In this document: in pieces, positions 42,841 through 51,035 of the stretch
Position numbering within the stretch: the stretch's first letter is position 1
Layout of the letters: every line of letters begins with the position of its first letter
Origin: WLJO01 sp032117595
GTDB taxonomy: Bacteria > Actinomycetota > Acidimicrobiia > Acidimicrobiales > Ilumatobacteraceae
Length of the DNA stretch: 64,000 nt
Reading direction: 5' to 3'
Assembly: GCA_032117595.1 (NCBI GenBank)
Contig: JAULYZ010000095.1
Location: forward strand, 1-64,000
Translations under genes and position numbers: made by a program
The notes under the pieces: generated by a model
The model's input: the letters and a program-made list of their open reading frames with translations, nothing else
What the model was told of the DNA's origin: nothing
The model's database searches: none

Positions 42841-43299
42841 TCACAGACCGAGGTCCCACGTCACCTGCTCGCCGAGGACTCGGTACGAGACCAGCGTGGT
42901 GCCCTCCTCGGTGGGCACCACCGGGAATGCGAGGACACAATCGGCCGAGTTTCCGGGCTCGAGCTGCAGGTCGGAGCACGAGTTCGTGGCTGCATCTGCC
43001 GACGCTCCAGCAGGAACGGGCTCGGTGAGCCCGCCGGTGAGCAGCGACCAACCGACGAGCGGCTCGGTGATCGGCGCCCCAGCGGTCGCAGCGAGCCGCA
43101 AACGCACCCCCACACGGACTTCGCCGTCGACAACCGATCCAGACTGGACCTGCGCCGTGACCGAGGAGATCTCGATCGAGTCGCCGACCTTCAGCAGACT
43201 CGGGGCGGTGTCGCTGATCCGCAGGAGCTGGACCCCGCCGGCCACCAGAATTGCGAGACCGCACGCCAGCGCCAACAGGATCAACTTGCGCGTACTCAC
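42841..43299 (-). CDS. Small exported or membrane-anchored protein, unknown
   Basis: 152 residues. N-terminal signal anchor or signal peptide (about 5-24, ILLALACGLAILVAGGV), then a beta-rich domain with two cysteines (SCSDLQLEPGNSADC) probably forming a disulfide outside the cell. No family recognised. GTG with TAGACT nine bases upstream; that hexamer overlaps the stop of the upstream gene at 43312. Confidence 0.65.
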   Translation of the reverse strand: MSTRKLILLALACGLAILVAGGVQLLRISDTAPSLLKVGDSIEISSVTAQVQSGSVVDGEVRVGVRLRLAATAGAPITEPLVGWSLLTGGLTEPVPAGASADAATNSCSDLQLEPGNSADCVLAFPVVPTEEGTTLVSYRVLGEQVTWDLGL

Positions 43300-43308
43300 C
43301 GTTGGCAG

Positions 43309-43314
43309 AGTCTA
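43309..43314 (-). promoter_or_regulatory. Likely -10 element of the 42841 gene (TAGACT)
   Basis: TAGACT on the minus strand ends nine bases before the GTG. Its TAG is also the stop codon of the preceding gene. Confidence 0.45.
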
Positions 43315-45108
43315 CGAGCCGAGCCTGCAGTCGATGTAGGCCTTTGCCTCCCTCGACGACATCATCGAAGGATTCTTGCCCCGGAGGCACTGGGGGCGAA
43401 GAAGCTCAAAGGGAATCTGATCGGCTGCGAGCAGCCCCTGCGCCACGAGGCGCTGCATGCACGTCGACGCTGCGGTTGCGCGACGCACGTACTGATACCC
43501 GGGCAGCCGTGCGAGGGATGGCTCGAAGCGCAGACTCTTCCAGCCGCACTCGGGGGCGAGGAAGGTGCCGCTCACGATCGAGCGCGCAAACAGCCCGGCA
43601 CCGAGTCCTGCGTTCACGCAGGCGACGGCGTCGTCGTAGCCACCCGTGGCAAAGCACTCGTTGTAGCGGCCGTACTCATCGAGCCCGTCGTCGCCGCCCG
43701 CCGGACCGTCCGGTTCATCAGAACTGTCGGCGGGTTCCGACGATGCCGGCTTGCCGGACAGGACCCGTACCAGCGACTCGATGTCGTCGGCGATGAGGGA
43801 CACCGCCTGCTCGTCGGCGTTCGTGATCGCACGCGTCAGCAGACCGAGCACCGACGAAGTCGGGCGGACGAACCACCGACCACCCGTCTCGCGCACGGCG
43901 ATGCCGTTCTCGGCGACATCGTCGAGAACGACCCGCAGATCGTCGTAGATGAGGACCCCACGCAGCACCGACTGCGGCACACCGAGACGCACGACCTCGC
44001 TGCTGAACGCCTCGCGCGCCCCTTCAGCAGTGGACAGGCACTCGCGCACGTCGGCGCGGCCCGGTGAGGAAAAGATCGCACACCCATCACGCACGACGAC
44101 ATCGAGATCGTTCGTCCGAATCGCTCCCTGCATTCCCTCGAGCGTCACGATGGCTGCAGTGCCACGACGAATCGCCCGGAACTTCGGGTCCGAGAGCCGC
44201 AGCGACACACCCTCGCGCGCCACCCACCGGTCGACTGCTGCCTGCACTCCGTCGACGAACCACGGAGCAGCGCGGTGCAACACCTCGGCCTCCTCCGGGT
44301 CGAGGACTGCGAGCACCTCCGCAACGGAGAGCCGTTCGATGGCGGCGAGGAAGGCCGACGCGGCGTCGATGGCTGTCGGTGCACCGACTGCCGTCGGCGC
44401 GCCTGCGGGCGCCCACGACAGCGACTGCCCGGAGCGCACACGGAGGTTCTCTGCGAGGGAGTACCAGACGCTCACGAACCATCGATCGTCCACCTTGACC
44501 GACATCACGCGGAACTCGACCGTTCGATTCTCGGTCCCGACCGGATTCCGTCCGGAGATGAGCAACGACGCAGCGACGCTCCCCGAGACCGACATCGCGG
44601 CAAGATCGTCCGCAAGCACTTCGGACACATCGGGTGATACCTCGAGCCGCACGGCGAACTCGTCGAGGTCACCGAGGTCGGTAGTCGCGGCGAGTGCACC
44701 GGTCCTGGCTGCCTGGTCGACGAGGGTGCGCAGCGCCTCACGCATCGAGTCCCGTTCTGCGGGGTGCAGCAGATCGAGGACCCCAAGGAGGTCACCCGCT
44801 TCAGCGCGCTCGACAAAGGCCCGAACGGCGTCCTCGGCAGTCGGCGCCCCGCCACGGTCGTCGGATCCCGCCACGGTGACCACTGCGACCACTGCTGCAG
44901 CCACCACGATCAGCACCGAGGCCACGGCGAGCACCCGGAGCCACCGACGCCTCGGCGGCAGCGGCACGACTGCGGCACGCTGACCTGGGTTGTCCACCTC
45001 GTTCGCAGCAGCGGGCCGACGGGTGGGAGCACCGCTGCGCGGCGGGATCTGCAGCCGCGCGCCGTACCCGCTTTCGCGCTTGGACTTTCGGCCGAACAAC
45101 GTTCCCAC
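43312..45108 (-). CDS. Large single-pass membrane protein, unknown function
   Basis: 598 residues. Cytoplasmic basic segment (1-55), one transmembrane helix (about 57-80), and a long outer part with two related NTF2/DUF4878-like stretches (APTAEDAVRAFVERAEAGDLLG near 90 and AIDAASAFLAAIERLSVAEVLA near 245), each beginning with an amphipathic helix followed by DPEEAEVLH or HPAERDSMR. The C-terminal 130 residues hold six or more cysteines after an acidic SDEPDGPAGGDDG spacer. No enzyme motif. GTG start with GGAGAGGTGAG upstream. The repeated stretches suggest an internal duplication. Confidence 0.65.
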   Translation of the reverse strand: MGTLFGRKSKRESGYGARLQIPPRSGAPTRRPAAANEVDNPGQRAAVVPLPPRRRWLRVLAVASVLIVVAAAVVAVVTVAGSDDRGGAPTAEDAVRAFVERAEAGDLLGVLDLLHPAERDSMREALRTLVDQAARTGALAATTDLGDLDEFAVRLEVSPDVSEVLADDLAAMSVSGSVAASLLISGRNPVGTENRTVEFRVMSVKVDDRWFVSVWYSLAENLRVRSGQSLSWAPAGAPTAVGAPTAIDAASAFLAAIERLSVAEVLAVLDPEEAEVLHRAAPWFVDGVQAAVDRWVAREGVSLRLSDPKFRAIRRGTAAIVTLEGMQGAIRTNDLDVVVRDGCAIFSSPGRADVRECLSTAEGAREAFSSEVVRLGVPQSVLRGVLIYDDLRVVLDDVAENGIAVRETGGRWFVRPTSSVLGLLTRAITNADEQAVSLIADDIESLVRVLSGKPASSEPADSSDEPDGPAGGDDGLDEYGRYNECFATGGYDDAVACVNAGLGAGLFARSIVSGTFLAPECGWKSLRFEPSLARLPGYQYVRRATAASTCMQRLVAQGLLAADQIPFELLRPQCLRGKNPSMMSSREAKAYIDCRLGS

Positions 45109-45220
45109 GAGTCGGGTCTCACCTCTCCGGTCGCAACCTGCGGGGCTCGCAACCGGACCGGTGCGCGCTGCGTGATGGTACGGCAGTGTGTCGCCGAGTT
45201 GGGGCCGCCCTCCCCGACGG

Positions 45221-45226
45221 TTGAAT
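45221..45226 (+). promoter_or_regulatory. Possible -10 element of the 45233 epimerase gene (TTGAAT)
   Basis: TTGAAT ends six bases before the ATG; it also supports that ATG over an upstream GTG at 45188. Confidence 0.4.
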
Positions 45227-45232
45227 GCCGGT

Positions 45233-46126
45233 ATGCACCTCGCCATCACCGGGGCCACCGGCCTCATCGGGACCCCACTCGTCGCCGCGCTGAACGGGGC
45301 CGGTCACCGGGTGACCCGACTCGTGCGGAGCAGCCCAAGCGGGTCGGACCGCGTCTGGAACCCTGCCCAGGGGACGCTCGATCCCGCAGCGCTCGAGGGC
45401 GTGGATGCGGTGATTCACCTCGCAGGAGCCGGCATCGGCGACAAGCGCTGGACCCCCGCCTACAAGGACCTCATCCGCAGCAGCCGCGTGGCAAGCACCG
45501 AGCTGCTCGCGCGGACGATGGCCTCGATGAACGACGGACCGAAGGTGTTGCTCTCGGGCTCGGCCATCGGGATCTACGGCAACCGAGCCGATGAGGTCCT
45601 CGACGAGACCAGCGCGCTCGGCACAGGCTTTCTCGCCGATGTGTGCAAGGAGTGGGAGGCCGCTACCCGGCCGGCCGAGCAGGCTGGCGTCCGGGTGGTC
45701 CATCTCCGAACCGGGATCGTCCTCACACCCAAGGGCGGTGCCCTGAAGAAGCTGCTCCCGCTGTTCCGCTTCGGGCTCGGCGGACGATTCGGCAACGGCC
45801 GCCAGTGGCAGAGCTGGATCTCGATGGACGACGAGATCGGCGCCATCATCGACCTCCTCGGATCCCAGGTCGAGGGGGCCGTCAACCTCACCGCCCCGAA
45901 TCCGGTCACGAATGCCGAGTTCTCTGCGACGCTGGCCCGGGTGCTCAAGCGGCCCGGCTTCCTTCCCGTGCCGTCGTTCGGACCCGGCATCGTGGTCGGA
46001 CGCGAACTCGCCGACAATCTGCTCTTCCACAGCCAGCGGGTCGTGCCATCCGCGCTGACGGCCTCGGGCTACCAGTTCCGCCACAGCCACCTCGAGGCGG
46101 CCCTGCGGGCGCTGCTCGCTCGCTGA
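45233..46126 (+). CDS. TIGR01777-family NAD(P)-binding epimerase
   Basis: 297 residues. SDR-like Rossmann start MHLAITGATGLIGTPL, VDAVIHLAGAGIGDKRW, SGSAIGIYGNRADE and VVHLRTGIVLTPKGGALKKLLPLFRFGLGG pattern, plus C-terminal DUF1731-like FRHSHLEAALRALL. This is the YfcH/SulA-like epimerase family, whose substrate is not established. Followed by a 183-bp gap that carries a strong hairpin and then argJ. Confidence 0.88.
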   Translation: MHLAITGATGLIGTPLVAALNGAGHRVTRLVRSSPSGSDRVWNPAQGTLDPAALEGVDAVIHLAGAGIGDKRWTPAYKDLIRSSRVASTELLARTMASMNDGPKVLLSGSAIGIYGNRADEVLDETSALGTGFLADVCKEWEAATRPAEQAGVRVVHLRTGIVLTPKGGALKKLLPLFRFGLGGRFGNGRQWQSWISMDDEIGAIIDLLGSQVEGAVNLTAPNPVTNAEFSATLARVLKRPGFLPVPSFGPGIVVGRELADNLLFHSQRVVPSALTASGYQFRHSHLEAALRALLAR

Positions 46127-46209
46127 GCGGTCTGGCGCGCTCGCGGGCGCCGTCCGCAGAGGGGACAACCGTTCTTGCGCTGCTTCTTCCCGCAGCAACC
46201 CAAACGGGA

Positions 46210-46215
46210 TAGGAT
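46210..46215 (+). promoter_or_regulatory. Possible -10 element upstream of argJ (TAGGAT)
   Basis: TAGGAT about 95 bases before the argJ ATG is the best -10 match in the gap. If used, the argJ mRNA has a leader containing the 46256-46287 hairpin. Confidence 0.3.
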
Positions 46216-46255
46216 GTATTTGTCGATCGCGCTGTCCACCCGGCGCTGAGCGACC

Positions 46256-46287
46256 GGTGGGGCGGGAAGCCACCCTCCCGCCCCACC
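46256..46287. promoter_or_regulatory. Perfect 12-bp hairpin just upstream of argJ
   Basis: GGTGGGGCGGGA (46256-46267) and TCCCGCCCCACC (46276-46287) pair fully around an 8-base loop. It ends 22 bases before the argJ ATG and lacks a T-run. It may be a terminator of the epimerase gene or a structure in the argJ leader. No Shine-Dalgarno is visible before argJ. Confidence 0.6.
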
Positions 46288-46309
46288 ACCATCGCTCCCG
46301 ACAGACTGC

Positions 46310-47470
46310 ATGGCCGTGACAACGACGCTCCCACTCGGCTTTCGTGCATACGCCGCAAACTTCGGCATCAAGGACTCGACGCTCGACTTCGTGGTCGTTG
46401 CCGCCGAGCACGACTGTGCTGCCGCAGGCGTCTTCACCAAGTCTCACTTCGCCAGCCCGAGCGTTCGTGTGTCCCGCCGCAGCGTCGCTTCCGGGCGTGC
46501 ACGCGCCATGGTGGTGACGTCCAAGAACGCGAATGTGGCAACAGGAGAGCAGGGCCGCGCTGACGTCGAGGAGATCGTGGCTGCGGTGGCGGCTCATCTC
46601 AGAACCCGACCCGAGCAGGTCCTCATCGCCCAGACCGGTGTGATCGGACGGCTCCTGCCGATGGACCGCATCCGAAGCGGTCTCGGCGCTCTGCCTGCTC
46701 CCCTGCCGTCGACCGATGCCGAACTCGTGGCGAAGGCCATCATGACCACCGACACGGTGCACAAGATCGCCGAAGCACGAGTCGGCGCTGCCCGGATCGT
46801 GGGCGTCGCCAAGGGTGTCGGGATGATCGAACCCGACATGGCCACCATGATCGCGATCGTGCTCACCGACGCGGCGATCGAGGCGGGCGAACTCGACGCT
46901 GCGTTCCGGCGGTCGATCGATCGCACCTTCAACTCGGTGTCGGTCGACACCGACACGTCGACGAGCGACACCGCCGTCATCCTCGCAAGCGGCGACGCAG
47001 GTCCGGTCGCTCCTGGCGACTTCGAGGCAGCGCTCGACGAGGTGCTGCTCTCGCTCACCAAGCAAGTGGCACGCGACGGGGAGGGTGCCACCAAGCTCAT
47101 CGAGGTGTGCGTGGACGGCGCAGCCAACCACGCTCAGGCCAAGCGCGTCGCCAAGTCGATCGTCAACTCGCCGCTCGTCAAGACTGCCGTGCACGGTGCC
47201 GACCCGAACTGGGGCCGCGTGGCGATGGCGGTCGGGAAGTGCTCCGACGAAGGGGGCATCGAGGAATCGAGGGTCGTCATCCGTTTCGGCGATCAAGAGG
47301 TGTTTCCCGTGCAGGTGGACTCCGCAGGGCTCCAGCGCCTTGCCGAGTACATGCGCGGCAGCGAGGTCCGGATCCACGTGTCGCTCGGTATTGCACAAGG
47401 CAGTGCAACGGTGTGGGGATGCGATCTCTCGGACGGCTACGTGCGGATCAACGCTGACTACACCACGTAA
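46310..47470 (+). CDS. argJ: Ornithine acetyltransferase ArgJ
   Basis: 386 residues. Self-cleaving Ntn-fold enzyme: the cleavage site lies at Ala178-Thr179 in EPDMATM, with Thr179 as nucleophile. KGVGMIEPDM, NSVSVDTDTSTSD and GADPNWGRVAMAVGKC are family signatures. It transfers acetyl from N-acetylornithine to glutamate (and may use acetyl-CoA) in arginine synthesis. Other arg genes are not adjacent, unlike the usual argCJBDF cluster. A 23-bp tandem duplication begins at its stop codon. Confidence 0.94.
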   Translation: MAVTTTLPLGFRAYAANFGIKDSTLDFVVVAAEHDCAAAGVFTKSHFASPSVRVSRRSVASGRARAMVVTSKNANVATGEQGRADVEEIVAAVAAHLRTRPEQVLIAQTGVIGRLLPMDRIRSGLGALPAPLPSTDAELVAKAIMTTDTVHKIAEARVGAARIVGVAKGVGMIEPDMATMIAIVLTDAAIEAGELDAAFRRSIDRTFNSVSVDTDTSTSDTAVILASGDAGPVAPGDFEAALDEVLLSLTKQVARDGEGATKLIEVCVDGAANHAQAKRVAKSIVNSPLVKTAVHGADPNWGRVAMAVGKCSDEGGIEESRVVIRFGDQEVFPVQVDSAGLQRLAEYMRGSEVRIHVSLGIAQGSATVWGCDLSDGYVRINADYTT

Positions 47471-47512
47471 TCGTCAGCACCCTGACTGGGTAATCGTCAG
47501 CACCCTGACTGG
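47467..47512. repeat. Perfect 23-bp tandem duplication spanning the argJ stop
   Basis: Two identical 23-bp units (47467-47489 and 47490-47512). The first contains the argJ TAA. Each unit has a small inverted repeat, GTCAG-CACC-CTGAC, giving two possible 5-bp hairpins after argJ. Confidence 0.85.
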
Positions 47513-47545
47513 CCGGCACCCGAAGATCGACATCCGGCGATCGGG

Positions 47546-47551
47546 TAGGTT
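47546..47551 (+). promoter_or_regulatory. Likely -10 element of the ELWR/collagen-like gene (TAGGTT)
   Basis: TAGGTT ends six bases before the ATG. Confidence 0.45.
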
Positions 47552-47557
47552 GCGGCC

Positions 47558-49981
47558 ATGTCTGGGGCCCATCACCAACCTCGTGGGCGCCGCTCGCTCC
47601 GATTCCTCGCTCGTCTTGTCGCCTGCTCTGCAGTTACCTCGACGACGGCAACCGCGATGTCGGGCAACAACCCTGCGGGCGCAGCAGATTTGCCAGTGGA
47701 GCTCGCGTCGATCGAGCAGGGCTACCTGGGTTATGGGGACCGTCCACCGAGCGTGACGGTCGCTGGGTACACCTACTTCAGTGCGTACGACGCGACACAC
47801 GGCGCCGAACTCTGGCGTTCCGATGGCACGGTGCTCGGCACGACCCTCGTCAAGGACATTGAACCGGGGGCCAACAGCGGGTACCCAAACGAGTTTGCGT
47901 CTCTGGCCGGGTACGTATATTTCGCGGCGAACGACGGCGTCAACGGTCAAGAGCTCTGGCGTACCGACGGCACCGAGGCCGGGACCATGATGGTCAAGGA
48001 CATCCGGCCGGGAACCGACAACGCTTACCCCCGTAGCAGTTCTCCGTTCGGGCTGACCGTGCTCGGCAGTTACTTGTATTTCTCTGCGGACGACGGCCTC
48101 TCTGGAGTCGAGCTCTGGCGCACCGACGGCACCGAGGCCGGAACCACACTCGTGAAGGACATCTATCCCGGGACCACGTCGAACTACAACAACGATAGCC
48201 AACCGAGAGACCTGACGCGATTGGGCGCATATCTGCTCTTCGTTGCGGTGGACGGCGTCAACGGCCAAGAGCTCTGGCGTACCGACGGCACCGAGGCCGG
48301 AACCGTGATGGTCAAAGACGTGTATCCCGGCACTGCCTACGGCTCCGCTGCGAGCAGTGCCCCAACGGAACTGACGGTGTTCGGGAGTTACGTCTTCTTC
48401 GTTGCCAACGACCCGACCGGCATGAACCTCTGGCGCAGCGACGGCACCGAAAGTGGCACGGCAAATGTGACCCAACTCACTGCGTCAAGCGTGTCGGGGT
48501 TAACGACCACTGCCGGCGGGCTTGTCTTCCAGTCGAGCGACTGGAGCGACGGTTCCACCCTTGGCTACTGGTTCTCGGACGGGACCAACGCCGGCACGGG
48601 CAAATTTTTCAGCGGGGAGACCGCCAGCGACCCAACCCTGAGCGGATGGCACTGGAACATCATGACGCCCCCGTTGAGCGTCGGCACCGGAGCGGTCTTC
48701 TTCATCAAATACTCCTCGGCGGACACTTCCCAGTCGACGGTTCGCCTGTACCGCACGACAGGGGCAACAGGCACCACCTACGCAGTGGGCCGATTCAGTT
48801 CGGCGGAGCTGTACTGGGGCATGTGCGGGTTCTGCACCGCCCCATTCGAGTTGGCAGGCTCGTCAGCACTCTTCTTTGCGACGAGCGCGATCGAGGGCGA
48901 AGGCCTGTACGCCTATGACTGGTCGGCCGACTCGGTTCGGCTCGCGGCCAACTTCTCGAGCCCGATGACGTACTTCGGCCTCCCGATGTTCCGTGGGGCA
49001 AGCAACCGTGGTTTCGTCTTCCACGGCGGATCCCTCTGGGGCCTCTCGGGTGAAGTGCCCACCGGAGGCACCCCGGGTCCGCCAGGTCCCGAAGGACCGC
49101 CAGGCGCCACCGGAGCAACAGGGCCCGACGGGGCAACAGGACCCCGCGGCGACACCGGAGCCAGCGGATCTGTTGGCGCAACCGGTGCAACAGGCACACC
49201 CGGCCTCGACGGCGCAACCGGACCGACGGGCGCGACCGGCGCAACCGGTGCTACCGGTGCAACAGGCACACCCGGCCTCGACGGCGCAACCGGACCGACG
49301 GGCGCTACCGGCGCAACCGGTGCTACCGGTGCAACAGGCACACCCGGCCTCGACGGCGCAACCGGACCGACGGGCGCTACCGGCGCAACCGGTGCTACCG
49401 GTGCAACAGGCACACCCGGCCTCGACGGGGCGAGTGGCGCTACGGGAGCAACGGGCGCAACGGGCGCAACGGGACTCGACGGGGCAACCGGCGCTACCGG
49501 CGCAACCGGACCGGCGGGGCCCGCAGGAGCAAAGGGCGACACCGGGGTCGGGGCGACCGGACCTGCCGGGCCGCCCGGCGGCGGCAGCGGTAGTTCCCTG
49601 CTGGTCGGCGGCGTGGGCAACGTCCCCCGCAACAGTTCACGGTTCACGGTTCCCACCGTGATCGGGTCCACCGCTGCGTCGATCATCAGCGTGCCGATGC
49701 CTGCAGGCACGGTGAGTCGTCTCTACGCCACCAGCGCGTCGCGCATCAACGGTTCGGTCACGGTGTTCCGCAATGGGGTGGCCACCGCCGTGAAGTGCGA
49801 CTTCGCCAACAGCACCACATGCTCGAACGTGATCGACAGCGCGATCTTCTCCGAGGCTGACACCATCTCGTTCAAGGTGTCGTCGCGCTCGCAAACCGCT
49901 TGGGTCAACTTCACGCTCGGCTTCGCCGAACCGCAAGCAGTGGGCGCAGAGGGACTCGAACCCCCGACACCTGCCTTGTAA
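47558..49981 (+). CDS. Secreted ELWR-repeat protein with collagen-like region
   Basis: 807 residues. Arg-rich long signal peptide (about 1-43, ending AGAAD), then at least five repeats of the ELWRTDGTEAGT / VKDIYPGT type (about 80-300), known from secreted beta-rich proteins. Next a Gly-X-Y region (about 503-674) dominated by GAT triplets, and a C-terminal beta domain (about 675-790). Probably a surface or matrix protein. Codon use is less GC-biased than neighbours (runs such as AAATTTTTC), hinting at transfer. The last 14 codons lie in the antisense strand of tRNA-Val, so the tail GLEPPTPAL is a tRNA by-product rather than a conserved domain. Confidence 0.85.
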   Translation: MSGAHHQPRGRRSLRFLARLVACSAVTSTTATAMSGNNPAGAADLPVELASIEQGYLGYGDRPPSVTVAGYTYFSAYDATHGAELWRSDGTVLGTTLVKDIEPGANSGYPNEFASLAGYVYFAANDGVNGQELWRTDGTEAGTMMVKDIRPGTDNAYPRSSSPFGLTVLGSYLYFSADDGLSGVELWRTDGTEAGTTLVKDIYPGTTSNYNNDSQPRDLTRLGAYLLFVAVDGVNGQELWRTDGTEAGTVMVKDVYPGTAYGSAASSAPTELTVFGSYVFFVANDPTGMNLWRSDGTESGTANVTQLTASSVSGLTTTAGGLVFQSSDWSDGSTLGYWFSDGTNAGTGKFFSGETASDPTLSGWHWNIMTPPLSVGTGAVFFIKYSSADTSQSTVRLYRTTGATGTTYAVGRFSSAELYWGMCGFCTAPFELAGSSALFFATSAIEGEGLYAYDWSADSVRLAANFSSPMTYFGLPMFRGASNRGFVFHGGSLWGLSGEVPTGGTPGPPGPEGPPGATGATGPDGATGPRGDTGASGSVGATGATGTPGLDGATGPTGATGATGATGATGTPGLDGATGPTGATGATGATGATGTPGLDGATGPTGATGATGATGATGTPGLDGASGATGATGATGATGLDGATGATGATGPAGPAGAKGDTGVGATGPAGPPGGGSGSSLLVGGVGNVPRNSSRFTVPTVIGSTAASIISVPMPAGTVSRLYATSASRINGSVTVFRNGVATAVKCDFANSTTCSNVIDSAIFSEADTISFKVSSRSQTAWVNFTLGFAEPQAVGAEGLEPPTPAL
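49196..49411. repeat. Three 72-bp tandem repeats in the collagen-like region
   Basis: Units begin at 49196, 49268 and 49340, with a partial fourth at 49412. Units 2 and 3 are identical and unit 1 differs at one base. Each encodes 24 residues of the pattern TPGLDGATGPT followed by GAT triplets. Such homogeneous repeats change copy number easily and are prone to assembly error. Confidence 0.9.
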
Positions 49982-50014
49982 GGGCAGTGCTCTAACCAAC
50001 TGAGCTATGCGCCC
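49941..50014 (-). tRNA. tRNA-Val (anticodon TAC)
   Basis: 74 bases folding as a full cloverleaf: acceptor GGGCGCA/TGCGCCC, D arm GCTC/GAGC, anticodon stem CTGCC/GGCAG with loop CTTACAA (anticodon TAC), T arm GGGGG/CCCTC-type pairing with TTCGAGT loop, discriminator A. CCA is not encoded. Overlaps the 3' end of the ELWR/collagen-like gene on the other strand by 41 bases. Confidence 0.95.
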
Positions 50015-50083
50015 CGGACAGGGGATCACGTAGCGTACCGGTGGAGCACGCTGGGTATCCCCGATCGGGCAGACACGTCAAAC

Positions 50084-50089
50084 TAGCGT
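50084..50089 (+). promoter_or_regulatory. Likely -10 element of the 50097 sigma factor gene (TAGCGT)
   Basis: TAGCGT ends seven bases before the GTG, identical to the metH element. Confidence 0.5.
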
Positions 50090-50096
50090 TCGCTCC

Positions 50097-51035
50097 GTGG
50101 CAGGCCGATCCGGTGGATCTGACAGCGACCTCCTCCGTCGATACCTCGAGGAGGTTGGTGCTCATGCACTCCTCACCGCCGACGACGAGTCCGAACTCGC
50201 CGAGGCGATCCTCGCCGGTCGGGCGGCCGCCGAACGATTGGCTGGCGAGTCGCTCTCCTCGGCCGAGAAGGTCCGCCTCAAGCGCACCGTACGGGCCGGC
50301 GAGGACGCGCGAACCCGTTTCATCAACTCGAACCTGCGCCTTGTCGTCTCGATCGCCCGACGCTTCGAGGGTTCGGGACTGTCCGTGCTCGATCTCGTCC
50401 AGGAGGGAAACCTCGGCCTGATGCGAGCCGTCGAGAAGTTCGATCACACCAAGGGCTTCAAGTTCTCCACCTATGCCACGTGGTGGATCCGCCAGGCCAT
50501 CGGCCGTGCTCTCGCCGATACGTCGCGCACGATCCGTGTCCCCAGTCACGTGCGCGAGACCTACTCGCTCATCGACCAGAGCACCGAGCGCCTCGCTGAA
50601 GAACTCGACCGGCAGCCCACCGCTGCCGAGGTTGCCGCCCACACCGGGCTGAGCAAGGAGCACGTGGAACTCGCCCGTCAGCACCGCCACGCCCTGGTCT
50701 CGCTGTCGGCACCCGTCGGGGCAGAGGGCGATTCCGATCTCGGTGACCTGATCTCCGACGAGCAGTCGGAGTCTGCATTCGACGACGTGGTGCGCCGAAT
50801 CGACCGGCGTGTACTCGACGTTCAGCTCTCACGGCTCTCCGATCGCGAACGCGACGTCATCGTCCTGCGGTTCGGACTCAGTGCCGAACCATGCACCCTC
50901 GCCGAGATCGGTGAGCGGTTCGATCTCACCCGGGAACGGATCCGGCAGATCGAGGCCCGCGCACTCGGCAAGCTGCGTCACCCGAGCGTCCGGCGCATGT
51001 GGCCCGAGCGCATGAAGACGCCGGCACCCGCCTGA
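50097..51035 (+). CDS. Sigma-70 family factor, group 2 (RpoD paralogue)
   Basis: 312 residues. Region 1.2 (DLLRRYLEEVGAHALLT), region 2 (NLRLVVSIARRFEG, LDLVQEGNLGLMRAVEKF, YATWWIRQAI), region 3 and region 4 with a C-terminal helix-turn-helix (LAEIGERFDLTRERIRQIE). The core promoter-recognition segments are nearly the same as in the primary sigma at 59772, but it lacks the long N-terminal part. Group 2 sigmas usually direct overlapping promoter sets in stress or stationary phase. GTG start with TAGCGT seven bases upstream. Converges, without a gap, on the IMPase gene. Confidence 0.92.
   Translation: MAGRSGGSDSDLLRRYLEEVGAHALLTADDESELAEAILAGRAAAERLAGESLSSAEKVRLKRTVRAGEDARTRFINSNLRLVVSIARRFEGSGLSVLDLVQEGNLGLMRAVEKFDHTKGFKFSTYATWWIRQAIGRALADTSRTIRVPSHVRETYSLIDQSTERLAEELDRQPTAAEVAAHTGLSKEHVELARQHRHALVSLSAPVGAEGDSDLGDLISDEQSESAFDDVVRRIDRRVLDVQLSRLSDRERDVIVLRFGLSAEPCTLAEIGERFDLTRERIRQIEARALGKLRHPSVRRMWPERMKTPAPA

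Noticed and set aside
49196..49435. CRISPR or VNTR outside genes
   Set aside because: Repeats are in frame and encode Gly-X-Y triplets of the collagen-like protein.
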